In this document: positions 16,229-25,471 of the stretch, piece after piece
Numbering within the stretch: the first letter of the stretch is position 1
Layout of the letters: the number at the start of each line of letters is the position of its first letter
NCBI RefSeq assembly: GCF_030145815.1
Contig: NZ_JAIXHL010000002.1
Coordinates: 62,001 to 126,000 of the forward strand
DNA: 64,000 bases
Direction: 5' to 3'
Source: Sphingomonas sp.
GTDB taxonomy: Bacteria; Pseudomonadota; Alphaproteobacteria; Sphingomonadales; Sphingomonadaceae
Translations under genes and position numbers: made by a program
The notes under the pieces: model-generated
What the model was told of the DNA's origin: nothing
What the model saw: only the letters and a program-made list of their open reading frames with translations
The model's database searches: none

Positions 16229-16987
16229 ATGATCGAAGACCTGCCGCTGCACGCCACCGCCTTTCTGATCCTGTTCGCAAGGGTCGGATCGGTGCTGATG
16301 CTGCTGCCGGTCTTTTCCGAAGATGCGGTCCCCGCGCAGATACGCCTGTTCGCGGGCCTTGGCATGACGCTGGGCCTGTGGAGCTTCCTGTCGGCCAAGG
16401 TGATCCCGATGGCCGATGTCACCGACATTCAACTTGCGGGTATTCTGGTCGCCGAACTCGTCGTCGGCATCGCGCTCGGCCTGATCATGCGGATCATGTA
16501 TCAGGCAATCTCGATCGCCGGGTCGCTGATCAGCCTGCAGATCGGCCTGACCTCCGCGATGGTGTTCGACCCCGGCCAGTCGGGCCAGGCACCGATCCTG
16601 TCAAAGTTCGTCGGCGTTGCCGCCGCGGTCGTGTGCTTCGCGATGGCGGTCCACCATCTGTGGCTGGGCGCTCTGATCAAATCCTATGGCCTGTTCCCGG
16701 TCGGGGTCATTCCGAACACGCAGGATTTTGCCCAGCTGGCGGTGAAGGTCGCGGGCAATTCGCTCGCGCTCGGCGTATCGCTCGCCGCGCCGCTGCTGGT
16801 CTATGGCATCGTCTTCAACACCGTCCTCGGCCTGGTCGCGCGCGTCGCGCCGGCGCTGCAGGTGTTCTTCATCGCCCAGCCGCTCAACCTGTTGCTGGGT
16901 GTCACCATCACCGCCGCGACGCTGGGGGCGACGCTCGTCACCTTCGCGAACAGCATCGCGACGTGGCTGAACATGGGCTGGAGCTGA
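16229..16987 (+). CDS. fliR: Flagellar export gate protein FliR
   Basis: A 252-residue polytopic membrane protein with the LFARVGSVLMLLPVFSEDAVPAQIRLFAGLGMTLGLW start, a QIGLTSAMVFDPGQSGQAPILSKF loop and a C-terminal FFIAQPLNLLLGVTITAATLG segment, all typical of FliR. It completes the export gate with FliP and FliQ. Confidence 0.94.
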   Translation: MIEDLPLHATAFLILFARVGSVLMLLPVFSEDAVPAQIRLFAGLGMTLGLWSFLSAKVIPMADVTDIQLAGILVAELVVGIALGLIMRIMYQAISIAGSLISLQIGLTSAMVFDPGQSGQAPILSKFVGVAAAVVCFAMAVHHLWLGALIKSYGLFPVGVIPNTQDFAQLAVKVAGNSLALGVSLAAPLLVYGIVFNTVLGLVARVAPALQVFFIAQPLNLLLGVTITAATLGATLVTFANSIATWLNMGWS

Positions 16988-16991
16988 CGCG

Positions 16992-18065
16992 ATGGCCGAT
17001 GAGTCGGAGGACAAGGACTCCAAGACATTCGCCCCGTCCGAAAAGCGCATCGAAGATGCGCGGAAAAAGGGCGATGTGCCGATGGCGCCGGAGATGCGTC
17101 AGGCGGCGATGTTCGTCGGCCTGATCATCGTCACCGGCGGCCTGGGCGCACAGGCAGCGTCCGCCATGGCCGGATCGCTCGCCCGCATCTGGGGCCGCGC
17201 CGACGACTTCATGTTCACCCCGGACGGCGCGCAGGTATTCGGCGGATATATCCTAGCCGAGCTGGCTGCTGCGTTGCTGCCCTTGCTCGGCGCATTGTTC
17301 GGCTGCGCGCTGATCGGTGGCTTTGCTCAGGGCCGGCCGATGCTGAGCTTCAGCCGCATCACACCCAAATTGTCGAAGATCAATCCGGTGTCGGGGCTGA
17401 AGCGGATGTTCGGCGCGCAGGGGCTGTTTGAATTCGCCAAGACGCTGGCCAAGCTAATCGTGGTCGGCACGATCGGGACGATCATCCTGTGGCCCTTCCT
17501 GCCGGGTTTCGAGACGATGGTGGGTGTCGGCCCGACGACCATCGCCGATCTGTCGCAACAGATGATCATGAGCGTGCTGACCATCGTCGTGGTGCTGGTC
17601 GCGGTGATCGCGGGCGCCGACTTCGTCTACCAGCGCTATAGCTGGACGAAGAAGAACATGATGTCGCTCAAGGACATGAAGGACGAGCACAAGGAGCAGG
17701 AGGGCGACCCCAAGATCAAGGGCAAGATGCGCCAGATCGGCCTCAAGCGCTCACGCCAGCGGATGATGCAGGCCGTCCCCTCCGCCACGGTCGTCATCAC
17801 CAACCCGACCCACTACGCCGTCGCACTGAAATACGACCATGGCGCAATGAACGCGCCGATCGTGGTTGCCAAGGGCACCGACGCGATCGCGCTGAAGATT
17901 CGCGAGATCGCGACCGCCAACGGCGTGCCACTGGTCGAAAACCGCCCGCTCGCCCGCGCGCTGCACGCCAGCGCGGAGATCGATCACCCGATCCCGCTGG
18001 AACATTATCAGGCGGTGGCCGAAGTCATCAGCTATGTGATGAAGCTGGCGAAGGGCGGACAGTAA
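16992..18065 (+). CDS. flhB: Export specificity switch protein FlhB
   Basis: A 357-residue protein with the start KTFAPSEKRIEDARKKGDVP, four membrane helices and a cytoplasmic domain. The autocleavage motif NPTH is intact (VVITNPTHYAVALKY), as is the following PIVVAKGTDAIALKIREIA. FlhB switches export from rod/hook to filament substrates together with FliK, also encoded in the window. It is the last gene of the flgC operon and is convergent with fliX. Confidence 0.96.
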   Translation: MADESEDKDSKTFAPSEKRIEDARKKGDVPMAPEMRQAAMFVGLIIVTGGLGAQAASAMAGSLARIWGRADDFMFTPDGAQVFGGYILAELAAALLPLLGALFGCALIGGFAQGRPMLSFSRITPKLSKINPVSGLKRMFGAQGLFEFAKTLAKLIVVGTIGTIILWPFLPGFETMVGVGPTTIADLSQQMIMSVLTIVVVLVAVIAGADFVYQRYSWTKKNMMSLKDMKDEHKEQEGDPKIKGKMRQIGLKRSRQRMMQAVPSATVVITNPTHYAVALKYDHGAMNAPIVVAKGTDAIALKIREIATANGVPLVENRPLARALHASAEIDHPIPLEHYQAVAEVISYVMKLAKGGQ

Positions 18066-18125
18066 AGGCAGGTTCGACAGGCACCGGACCGGAAAAATCG
18101 CCGATCCGCGCTGTTAACCATGTCC

Positions 18126-18140
18126 ATTCAGAATCTGAAT
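18126..18140. terminator. Small perfect palindrome between flhB and fliX
   Basis: ATTCAGAATCTGAAT is a perfect 7+1+7 inverted repeat at the convergent ends of flhB and fliX. It has no G+C-rich stem or T run, so it would be a weak terminator at best. Confidence 0.2.
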
Positions 18141-18565
18141 CAAACGGTGCGGTCGTGCTTGGCCAGTTCGACGCGCACGCGCAGTTCGATGTCGCGCGCG
18201 ATTTCAGCGAGCTCGGGATCGTCCGGCATTTCGAACAGCGCGGCCCATTGCGACAGCGCGTCGAGTGCCGCCGCGTCGGGCAATCCCTTGACCTGCGCGG
18301 CGTGCAGCTGCTCGAGGATCTCGAGCCCGCGTGCCGCCGGGCGTGCCTCATGCCGGCGCTTGTCCTTAGGCGTTTCCAGCGCTGTCGCGGCGGCAAGCAG
18401 CACGTGAACCGTGGTCGCAGCCTGCAGCGTCGGGGCCGCCTGAGCCCCCTGTCGCGGGGCTTCGGGCATCTCCATTTTCGGGATGGCCAGGCGCAGGGCG
18501 GCGTCGGATTTGGACAGCGCGCTGAGCACCATCTGCACCGGCATCGGAACGCCCTCGATCCGCAC
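18140..18565 (-). CDS. fliX: Flagellar assembly regulator FliX
   Basis: A 141-residue protein starting MRIEGVP from a GTG at 18565 with GGAGAAGAG upstream. The C-terminal half (ARGLEILEQLHAAQVKGLP, then PELAEIARDIELRVRVELAKHD) matches the conserved FliX end. In Caulobacter FliX couples basal-body assembly to FlbD activity, and its gene also lies divergent from flgI, as here. It has no signal peptide. The frame runs on upstream through flgI antisense, but that part is a shadow. Confidence 0.85.
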   Translation of the reverse strand: MRIEGVPMPVQMVLSALSKSDAALRLAIPKMEMPEAPRQGAQAAPTLQAATTVHVLLAAATALETPKDKRRHEARPAARGLEILEQLHAAQVKGLPDAAALDALSQWAALFEMPDDPELAEIARDIELRVRVELAKHDRTV

Positions 18566-18588
18566 TGCTTCTCTTCTCCACGAAGACC

Positions 18589-18616
18589 GGAACGGCCTTC
18601 CTCTTTCTATAAGAGG
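18589..18616 (+). promoter_or_regulatory. Promoter-like element before flgI
   Basis: GGAAC, then 14 bases, then TATAAG and AGAGG. A closely related arrangement occurs at 25472-25500 between the 889-residue gene and fliG. Both lie in divergent flagellar intergenic regions. The GG followed by CCTT also weakly resembles a -24/-12 promoter that lacks the GC at -12. Confidence 0.35.
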
Positions 18617-18637
18617 ATTAACGGCGTTCCGGAGACG

Positions 18638-19756
18638 ATGGACAGGTTTATGCACATTTTGAGGTTCCTGTTGCTGGCTTTGGTGCTGGCCTTGCCCGGC
18701 ACCGCCGCCGCAAACAGCGCGCATCGCATCAAGGACATTGTCGATATCGAAAATGTCCGCCCCAACCAGCTGGTCGGATACGGCCTGGTCGTCGGCCTGC
18801 CCGGCACCGGCGACCGCACGCGCAACACGCCCTTCACCGAGGAATCGATGCAGGCGATGCTGGAGCGGATGGGCGTCAATGTGCGCGGGTCGCAGCTCAA
18901 GACGATGAACGTCGCCGCCGTGTCGATCACCGCGACCATGCCGCCCTTTGCCCGCGCCGGATCGCGGATCGACGTGACCGTATCGGCGATCGGCGATGCC
19001 ACCAGCCTGCAGGGCGGCACGCTGATCGCGTCTTCGCTGCGCGCGCTGGATGGCGAAATCTATGCCGTGGCCCAGGGCCAGGTCTCGGTCTCCGGCTTCA
19101 AGGCGCAGGGCGCGGCAGCGAGCATCAGCCGGGGCGTCTCCACCTCGGCTCGCATCGCCGATGGCGCGATCATTGAGCGCGAGGTGCCGTTCGCGCTGCG
19201 GAGCGCGACCAGCCTCAAGCTGGCGCTGAAAAACCCCGATTTCACCACTGCGAACATGATTGCGGGCACGATCAATTCGACCTTTGCCGGCACTGCCGAA
19301 GTACTCGACCCCGCCACGGTCGAGTTGAAACCCGGCCCCGGCTTTCCCGGATCGGTGGTCGATCTGGTCGCCCGCATCGAAAACCTGCCCGTCACCGTCG
19401 ATCAGCCAGCCAAGGTGATCGTCAACGAAGCATCGGGAACGGTGGTGATGGGCGCCAATGTCCGGATCAGCCCGGTCGCGATCGCGCAGGGCGGCCTGAC
19501 CATCAGCGTCGCCGAAACGCCGCAGGTATCGCAGCCAGCACCGCTGTCGCAGGGGCAGACCCAGGTCGTTCCCCGCACCCAGGTCACGGTCGATGACGGC
19601 ACCGGCCGTTCGCTCGGCACGCTGGGCGGCGAAACCTCGCTCGCCTCGCTCGTCGCCGGCCTCAACGCGCTCGGCGTCAGCCCCCGCGACCTGATCACCA
19701 TTCTTCAGGCCGTGAAGAGCGCCGGCGCGCTCCAGGCCGATATCGAGGTGCAGTGA
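18638..19756 (+). CDS. flgI: Flagellar P-ring protein FlgI
   Basis: This 372-residue protein begins with a Sec signal peptide (MHILRFLLLALVLALPGTAAA) and continues with RIKDIVDIENVRPNQLVGYGLVVGLPGTGD, the P-ring signature, and later IDVTVSAIGDATSLQGGTL. It forms the periplasmic P-ring around the rod. ATG at 18638 is chosen for the GGAG upstream; ATG at 18650 is also possible and would shorten the signal peptide by four residues. Confidence 0.95.
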   Translation: MDRFMHILRFLLLALVLALPGTAAANSAHRIKDIVDIENVRPNQLVGYGLVVGLPGTGDRTRNTPFTEESMQAMLERMGVNVRGSQLKTMNVAAVSITATMPPFARAGSRIDVTVSAIGDATSLQGGTLIASSLRALDGEIYAVAQGQVSVSGFKAQGAAASISRGVSTSARIADGAIIEREVPFALRSATSLKLALKNPDFTTANMIAGTINSTFAGTAEVLDPATVELKPGPGFPGSVVDLVARIENLPVTVDQPAKVIVNEASGTVVMGANVRISPVAIAQGGLTISVAETPQVSQPAPLSQGQTQVVPRTQVTVDDGTGRSLGTLGGETSLASLVAGLNALGVSPRDLITILQAVKSAGALQADIEVQ

Positions 19757-20055
19757 TGAGCCCCCTCTCCACCCCCGCCACCGCCACGACCGGCGCCGCG
19801 CCGAACATTCCGACGCCAAAGAGCAAGGAAACCGCGCAGGCGTTCGAGGCGACCTTTATCGGCCAGATGACCCAGCTGATGCTGGAAAGCGTCGAGGAGG
19901 GTGAATTTTCGGGCGGTCATGGCGAACAGATGTTTCGCGGTGTGCTCGCCGAAAATCTCGGCACCGCCATCGCGGCGAAGGGGGGCATCGGCCTAGCCCC
20001 GGCCGTGATGGACCAGATCATCAAGTTGCAGGGGGGCAACCCGCATGGAAACTGA
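19756..20055 (+). CDS. flgJ: Rod-binding protein FlgJ (N-terminal domain only)
   Basis: A 99-residue protein with AQAFEATFIGQMTQLMLESVEEGEFSGGHGEQMFRGVLAENLGTAIA, which is the FlgJ rod-binding domain. The muramidase domain of enteric FlgJ is absent, as is usual in alphaproteobacteria, so a separate lytic enzyme must open the wall. ATG at 19756 overlaps the flgI stop as TGATG; GTG at 19753 is an alternative. Confidence 0.9.
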   Translation: MSPLSTPATATTGAAPNIPTPKSKETAQAFEATFIGQMTQLMLESVEEGEFSGGHGEQMFRGVLAENLGTAIAAKGGIGLAPAVMDQIIKLQGGNPHGN

Positions 20056-20464
20056 GCTTCTCGACCTGTTTCGCTCGCTGGCGTCGATCAGCGAGGAGGA
20101 AACGATGCTGCTGGCGCACGGCCGTCGCGGCGAGATCGCCGGGCTGGTGCAGGCCAAGACCCGACTGGTCGGCGCGGTCGATCATGAAGTGGCGCGGCTC
20201 GACCGGACCAACCCGGGCTGGCGCGACACGCTCGCCCCCGAGACGCGTTCGGAACTTGGCGAGCTGGCCGCGCGGCTGCGCGACATCTGCGCCGCCAATG
20301 GCGCGGCGCTCAAGCGCCAGATCGATCTGTCGAATGACATGATGGCGGAAATCGCCGCCGACGCCCGCCGCCGGCGCGGCACGGGCAGCGGAGCCTATGG
20401 CGCATCGGGCGGCCTCGCCTTTACCGGGATGGCGGTGCCGATCTCGGTCAACGCAAGCTTTTGA
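20045..20464 (+). CDS. FlgN-like export chaperone
   Basis: A 139-residue mostly helical protein: EEETMLLAHGRRGEIAGLVQAKTRLVGAVDHEVARLD, then LAARLRDICAANGAALKRQIDLS. This pattern and its place after flgJ fit the FlgN family, cytoplasmic chaperones for hook-filament junction proteins. The C-terminal 25 residues are Gly/Ala-rich and likely disordered. It overlaps flgJ by 11 bases. FlgK and FlgL, the clients, are not in the window. Confidence 0.7.
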   Translation: METELLDLFRSLASISEEETMLLAHGRRGEIAGLVQAKTRLVGAVDHEVARLDRTNPGWRDTLAPETRSELGELAARLRDICAANGAALKRQIDLSNDMMAEIAADARRRRGTGSGAYGASGGLAFTGMAVPISVNASF

Positions 20465-20760
20465 GGGCGGGCCTCGCCCTCGCAGTGGCAGTGCCACTGG
20501 CAGTACCGGTGGGGGCATCGATCATGCCCCCGCCGGACGGCGCGATGCTGATCGCACCCATCGTCCCGGTCCGACAGGCCGAGATGATCGACTGGATCGC
20601 GCGCGCCGACGCCGGACTGATCGGCACCGGGCCGCTGCCCGGATCGCTGGTTGTCATCGGCAAGCGCGACACCGTGGTGCGCGAAAGCTGGCGTCACGGC
20701 GCGATCGTGCTCGCCGCACGACCGCAGAGTTGTACTGGAAGGAAGAGTTGGGATGAGTGA
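20461..20760 (+). CDS. Small unknown protein with signal peptide
   Basis: A 99-residue product from a TTG start that overlaps the previous stop (TTGA). It begins with a hydrophobic segment ([17 protein letters not shown]) that looks like a signal peptide or anchor, followed by a small domain ([28 protein letters not shown]). It overlaps the chemoreceptor gene by eight bases. I recognise no family. Position suggests co-expression with the flgI operon. Confidence 0.5.
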   Translation: MRAGLALAVAVPLAVPVGASIMPPPDGAMLIAPIVPVRQAEMIDWIARADAGLIGTGPLPGSLVVIGKRDTVVRESWRHGAIVLAARPQSCTGRKSWDE

Positions 20761-22282
20761 GTTGACGCTGGACGGCATTCGCAAGGCGGGCCTGACGCTG
20801 GTCATGGCGGTCGCGGGGGTCCTGTCGGTCGCGGTGCTGGTCGGCATGCTGGTGACTGGCGCGGACGGAGTCGTGACCGTCGCGCTCGCCCTCGCCGCTT
20901 TACTCGCCTACCCTAGCTGGCTGTGGCGGCGCGGCGAGATCGACAGCACTGCGCGCATCGCTGCGAGCATGGCACTGGTCGCGATTCCGGCGGTGATGCT
21001 CTACGCGTTTCGCGGCATGGCGTGGCAGGTCGACCTGCACATGGCTTTCTTTGCCGCGCTCGCGATCACGGCGGTGCTGTGCGACTGGCGCGCGATCATC
21101 GGGGCCACGGTCGTCGTCGCGGTCCACCACCTGTTGCTCGGCATGGCGGTCCCCGATTGGGTGTTTCTGGGGGAAGCATCGTTCGCGCGGATCCTGCTGC
21201 ACGCCGTGATCCTGCTTGGCGAGGCCGGGGCGCTGGTCTTTATCTCCGCGCAGGTCGTCGCACTGCTCGACGCCATCGCGGACAAGGACGCTGCGCAGCG
21301 CGCGACCGAAGCGGCGATCACCGCCGAGCGCGAGCAGCGCATGCGCGAGCTGGAGAGCGCATCCACCGCCCTTGCACGCGGACTAGAGGGCTTGAGCCGC
21401 GGCGAGCTGCATCACCGCATCACGGGCGCGATGCCAAGCGGCTATGCGGCGATCCAGGCGCACTTCAACGAGGCGGTCCAATCGCTGCGCTTGCTGGTGC
21501 AGGCGGTGTCGAGCGGCGCTCTCGAGCTGGAAAACAACTCGTCTCAGATCGCCCAAGCGGCGGAGGATCTGGCAGCCCGCAGCGAGCGCACCAGCGCGCG
21601 GATCGACGAGGCCTCCGCCGCGATCGGTCAGATCGACGCGCGGCTCCGCGATGGCAACGGCACCGTGCGCGAGACCGTCGCGCGCGCCGATGAAGCGATC
21701 ACCAGCGTCCGTCGCGGACGCGGCGTCACTGACGATGCGGTCCAGCGCATGGAGCAGGTGGCGGAAAGCGCGGCCGGTATCGACGCGGTGATCGAGGGCC
21801 TCGACAAGATCGCGTTCCAGACCCGCGTTCTGGCAATGAACGCAGCGGTCGAGGCCGGACGCGCCGGGGAAGCGGGACGCGGCTTTGCCGTTGTCGCCGA
21901 CTTGGTCGGCCAGCTTGCCATGCGCTCCGAAGAAGAGGCTAAGCGCGCCCGCGAACAGCTCACTTCGACCCAGGATCAGGTCGCCAATGCCGTGACCGCG
22001 ATCGGCCAGGTCGATGGCGCGCTCAACGGGATCGAGCAGGTGGTGGAGGGCGTCCACCAGCTGCTGAATGGCCTTGCCCAGGATTATGGATCGCACGCCG
22101 GCGCGTTGACCGAGGTCAGTGCGGCGTTTGCGACGCTCAACGAGTTCACCCAGCAGAATGCGGCGATGGTCGAGGAGAGCAACGCCGCCGCCCGCGCGCT
22201 GTCGGACGAGGCACGCGCCTTGGCTCGGCTGACCGAGCGGTTTGCGCTCGATGACACGCCGCCGCTGCGCCGGGCGGCCTGA
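20753..22282 (+). CDS. Methyl-accepting chemotaxis protein with polytopic membrane sensor
   Basis: This 509-residue receptor has about 165 N-terminal residues forming roughly six membrane helices instead of a periplasmic sensor domain, with His residues in VHHLLLGM and [16 protein letters not shown]-like stretch (about 205-250) leads to a coiled-coil signalling domain whose hairpin reads [37 protein letters not shown], slightly divergent from the usual sequence. ATG at 20753 with GGAAGAG upstream is chosen. A strong terminator follows. The membrane-embedded sensor suggests detection of a lipid-soluble, redox or membrane-state signal; that is inference. Confidence 0.9.
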   Translation: MSELTLDGIRKAGLTLVMAVAGVLSVAVLVGMLVTGADGVVTVALALAALLAYPSWLWRRGEIDSTARIAASMALVAIPAVMLYAFRGMAWQVDLHMAFFAALAITAVLCDWRAIIGATVVVAVHHLLLGMAVPDWVFLGEASFARILLHAVILLGEAGALVFISAQVVALLDAIADKDAAQRATEAAITAEREQRMRELESASTALARGLEGLSRGELHHRITGAMPSGYAAIQAHFNEAVQSLRLLVQAVSSGALELENNSSQIAQAAEDLAARSERTSARIDEASAAIGQIDARLRDGNGTVRETVARADEAITSVRRGRGVTDDAVQRMEQVAESAAGIDAVIEGLDKIAFQTRVLAMNAAVEAGRAGEAGRGFAVVADLVGQLAMRSEEEAKRAREQLTSTQDQVANAVTAIGQVDGALNGIEQVVEGVHQLLNGLAQDYGSHAGALTEVSAAFATLNEFTQQNAAMVEESNAAARALSDEARALARLTERFALDDTPPLRRAA

Positions 22283-22301
22283 CCCAGCGCGATTGCCAAC
22301 G

Positions 22302-22341
22302 AAAAGGGGGGGCGTCCCGGCCGGGACGCCCCCCCTTTTTT
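22302..22341. terminator. Strong bidirectional rho-independent terminator
   Basis: A perfect 30-base palindrome (15-base arms from 22306 to 22335, GC-rich) is flanked by AAAA on the left and TTTTTT on the right. It can end both the receptor transcript (plus) and the flgB transcript (minus), which converge here. Confidence 0.92.
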
Positions 22342-22359
22342 AACGCGCGGCGCGTGGCG

Positions 22360-22776
22360 TCAGCCGCCGCCCTTGCGTCCCAGCGCCGACTGCATCAGCC
22401 CCTGGCTCTTACGGTATAGGCTGGTCATCGCGGCGAAGTCCGCCTGGACCTGGCCCATTTTGAGCAGCTGATCTTCGAGCGTGACATTGTTGCCGTCGGG
22501 CTTGGTCTCGCTGGTGTCGGCGTCGAGCATGACGCTCCCCGCCGAGATCGGCGCGCGCGCGCCGAGCGCCGCCATGCTCCCGGTCAGCTGGACCCGTGGC
22601 CGCGCGATCGATGCGCTGCTGTTCCCGGTGTTGATCAGATCGCTGAAGTCGGGTGCGCGCACGTCGCGCGCCTTGAAGCCCGGCGTTTCGCTGTTGGCGA
22701 TATTCTCCGAAATCACGCGCTGGCGTTCCGAGAGATGCTTCATGTTGCGGGCAATCCCGCCGATCAGATCACTCAT
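22360..22776 (-). CDS. flgB: Flagellar proximal rod protein FlgB
   Basis: A 138-residue rod protein with the N-terminal LSERQRVISENIANSETPGFKARDV signature and a C-terminal VQADFAAMTSLYRKSQGLMQSALGRK helix. It follows the 889-residue gene by four bases and is separated from flgC, its usual neighbour, so the classical flgBC pair is split in this genome. Confidence 0.94.
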   Translation of the reverse strand: MSDLIGGIARNMKHLSERQRVISENIANSETPGFKARDVRAPDFSDLINTGNSSASIARPRVQLTGSMAALGARAPISAGSVMLDADTSETKPDGNNVTLEDQLLKMGQVQADFAAMTSLYRKSQGLMQSALGRKGGG

Positions 22777-22780
22777 GCTG

Positions 22781-25450
22781 TCAGAACCCTATGGATGTCG
22801 ACGGACCCGAGGCGAGACGGCTGAGCGCCGCCTGATAATTCGCCATCTGGGCCTGTTCGCGCGCAGTGCTCCCGCCGCCACGCGCGCCTTCGACCAGTGC
22901 CTGTTTGCCATCGTCCCAATAGAGCGAGCGGTAACCCGTCTGCGCGACCGAGAGGGCGGACTTGAGCTTGGCGAGCGCGGCGGTCGCCGACTTCTGGTCC
23001 GCGATCGCCAGACCCGGATTGAGGCCCAGACCGAAACTGCCGCCCGGACGGACGCGCGGGGCGTCCTTGTCGATCGGATCATAGCCGGAAACGCGTGCCG
23101 CCGGCAGGCCGAGCTTTTCCAGCGCATCGCGACCCGCCGGTCCGGCGACGAACTCGATATCGATCCCCGCCTTGGGTGAGACCCGCAGCTGCGCGCCATC
23201 GTCCTTCTTGGGGGTGGTCACCAGCGCCTTGGATCCGGTGATCTTGCGCACCTTGTCGGCCAAGCTGGCCAGCGTCTCTTCCTTGGCGATGGTGATCGTG
23301 CGGAGCGGGCCGCCAGCCACGCGCATCTGGAACGTATCGCCTTCGCGCAGGGTGGACCCGGTGGTCAGGCGCAGCGAGCCTTCCGGCGTCGCGACGCCGC
23401 GACCAAGGCCGAGCGCGTCGACCTTGCTCGACCCGCCATCGGAAGCGGCGACGCGAACCGGTTCGGTGCGCAGGGTGGGCTGCCCGAACTGGCTGATCTT
23501 CTCAATCCCGCCGCTGGCCGGATCAAGCCGTGCAACGAAACCGTCGGTCGGGCCGACGCGCGTGCTGCCCAGGTCGCCGGTCGTGCGACCGCCGACGTAA
23601 AGCTTGCCATTGCTGAAGGCGAGGCTGTCCACCTGTTCATTGCCCGCCGTACCGAGATAGGTGGTGGCCATGCCGCTGCCGTCTGCGGCGAGGCGCATCA
23701 CGAACCCGTCGCGTCCGCCGGTAATGCTGTTGACCTGCGTCCCGGGCAGCGCCGTGAGCGTCGTGCCCCCGATCGCGATCGATCCGTCGGACGCAATCGC
23801 GATGGCGCGCGCGTCGGCAGTGCCCAGATCGACGGTATCGAGCACCGTACCGGGGCTGGCCGGATCGAGGAAGCGCAGCTTCGACGTCGCGCCCTCCTTG
23901 GTCAGCGCGGCGAGGCGACCGTCGGCGGTCATCGTCATCGCCGTGATGCTCTCATCGCCGCTGGTGCCGGGCAGCTTGACCCGCTGCGTCACCGCGCCGG
24001 TTCCGTTGAGCCGGGCGACAAACGCGTCGCCCCCACCCTGCGCCGCGCGCCCGCCGACCAGGATCGCGCCGTCATCGGCGACGGCGATGCTCGTGGCGCG
24101 GTCATCACCTGACGATCGGATGCGGCTGGCGAACATCTCGTCGCCATTGTTAGCACAGCGGGCGACCAGCATGTCGGCGTCGGCATTGGTGCCGCCGAAA
24201 TTCCCCGACACGGTTCCGGCCACGACGATGTCGCCATTCTGGGCCACTGTCACGGCAGCCCCGGACGCACTGTCGGCAGCGCCCAGCGCGCGCTGCCACA
24301 CGACATTGCCGACACTGTCCATCTTGGTGAGATACAGGTCCTGCGTGCCCGCAGCGCGCAGCTCGTCGAGATCGCCCGACGCGGTGCCCACGACATAGGC
24401 AAAACCATCGGCATCGGTCGCAACCGCATCGGTGGTTGTCGCCACCGCCTTGGTCGTCAGCCGGTCCTTGGCCTCGATCGTCGCCAGCGTCTTGTTGGTC
24501 ATCGCGGCTTCGGGATCGTCGATCCGCAGCACACGGGCGGCGGTCGGCGTTTCCAGGCCAGTGCGGCCGGTTGCGACGATCAGCGCATCGGGGGCATCGA
24601 CCTGATCGATCGACACGCTTTCCAGCCCCTGACGGTTGATGCCCATCGTCCAGCCGTCCTTTTCGGTCTTCTTCGGCTCGAACGAGGCCTTCCATTTGGG
24701 CGCAGGCGTTCCATCGTCATTGAGCACGATATTGCCGCCGGCATCGCGCAGCGGGATATTGGCGATCGCCTGATTGACGAGGTTGGCGACGCTGTCGAGC
24801 GTCGGCGGTTCGGGCAGCGAGCCCAGATCGATTACCACGGTATCGACCGAGCTGCCGCGCTCCAGCGTAACCCGGAAGCGTTCGGTCCCCGACATCTGCG
24901 ACAGCACCTCGTCACGCTTGGCCACGACGCCCTTGCCCGACACGCTCACCGTCAGCCCGCCTGTGCCCGGCGCGACGACCGTGCTCTCGGCACGGCGCAC
25001 CGGCTGGCCGAAGGACAGCTCCAGCTTGTCGGACGGCGCAGTGCCCATATAGGTCTGCAGGTCCGCCAGCCCCTTGGCGAAGGTGGCGGCGAGTTGGCCG
25101 CGTTCGGTTGACGAGAGGCCCGGCTTGGCCGCACTTTCGGCAAGCACATTGAGGCGGTCGAGCGCTTTCCACGTAGTGAAGGCCGATTGCACATCGGTCG
25201 GCAGCGCGCGCACGCCGGTCAGCGGCTTGTCGATGATCGTCGCAAGGCGGCGGATCGTGGCGATCTGGGTCGAGATCGAACCGGTGGCACCGGCCTCGCG
25301 CCAGGGAGGGGTCGTTTCGGGCAGGGTGAACTGAGCCTTGGCCTCACGCACGGCCTTGCTTTCCACCGTCAGGCCCGCGCCCGAGGTCGAATACCAGCTC
25401 GTATCGGCACCCAGCAGGGTCAGCCCCGCTAATCCCGAATTGATGTTCAT
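22781..25450 (-). CDS. Large repeat protein of the flgB operon: predicted beta-propeller with flagellin-IN-like segments
   Basis: This 889-residue protein has no Sec signal, starts MNINSGLAGL from ATG 25450 and precedes flgB by four bases. Residues 1-140 are helical and repeat-free. Residues about 165-235 contain a strand-rich segment (FRVTLERGSSVDTVVIDLG) followed by SVANLVNQAIANIP. Residues about 345-650 hold roughly six repeats of about 50 residues, each DG-I-hydrophobic-GG followed by DAFVARL- or DGFVMRL-type strands, like SBBP-type beta-propeller blades. Residues 693-780 (LRLTTGSTLREGDTFQMRV ... LADKVRKITGSKALVTT) resemble the hook IN motif of flagellar cap and hook-associated proteins. 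The tail is helical. Likely exported by the flagellar system; function unknown. Confidence 0.8.
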   Translation of the reverse strand: MNINSGLAGLTLLGADTSWYSTSGAGLTVESKAVREAKAQFTLPETTPPWREAGATGSISTQIATIRRLATIIDKPLTGVRALPTDVQSAFTTWKALDRLNVLAESAAKPGLSSTERGQLAATFAKGLADLQTYMGTAPSDKLELSFGQPVRRAESTVVAPGTGGLTVSVSGKGVVAKRDEVLSQMSGTERFRVTLERGSSVDTVVIDLGSLPEPPTLDSVANLVNQAIANIPLRDAGGNIVLNDDGTPAPKWKASFEPKKTEKDGWTMGINRQGLESVSIDQVDAPDALIVATGRTGLETPTAARVLRIDDPEAAMTNKTLATIEAKDRLTTKAVATTTDAVATDADGFAYVVGTASGDLDELRAAGTQDLYLTKMDSVGNVVWQRALGAADSASGAAVTVAQNGDIVVAGTVSGNFGGTNADADMLVARCANNGDEMFASRIRSSGDDRATSIAVADDGAILVGGRAAQGGGDAFVARLNGTGAVTQRVKLPGTSGDESITAMTMTADGRLAALTKEGATSKLRFLDPASPGTVLDTVDLGTADARAIAIASDGSIAIGGTTLTALPGTQVNSITGGRDGFVMRLAADGSGMATTYLGTAGNEQVDSLAFSNGKLYVGGRTTGDLGSTRVGPTDGFVARLDPASGGIEKISQFGQPTLRTEPVRVAASDGGSSKVDALGLGRGVATPEGSLRLTTGSTLREGDTFQMRVAGGPLRTITIAKEETLASLADKVRKITGSKALVTTPKKDDGAQLRVSPKAGIDIEFVAGPAGRDALEKLGLPAARVSGYDPIDKDAPRVRPGGSFGLGLNPGLAIADQKSATAALAKLKSALSVAQTGYRSLYWDDGKQALVEGARGGGSTAREQAQMANYQAALSRLASGPSTSIGF

Positions 25451-25471
25451 GTTCCTGTCCTCACGCGACCG

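Noticed and set aside
18566..19819. An N-terminal extension of fliX running through flgI antisense
   Set aside because: FliX starts with the conserved MRIEGVP at 18565 with a good ribosome site; upstream residues are shadow sequence.
22302..22341. The perfect 30-base palindrome as an operator or recombination site
   Set aside because: Its flanking A and T runs and position between convergent genes make a bidirectional terminator the simpler explanation.
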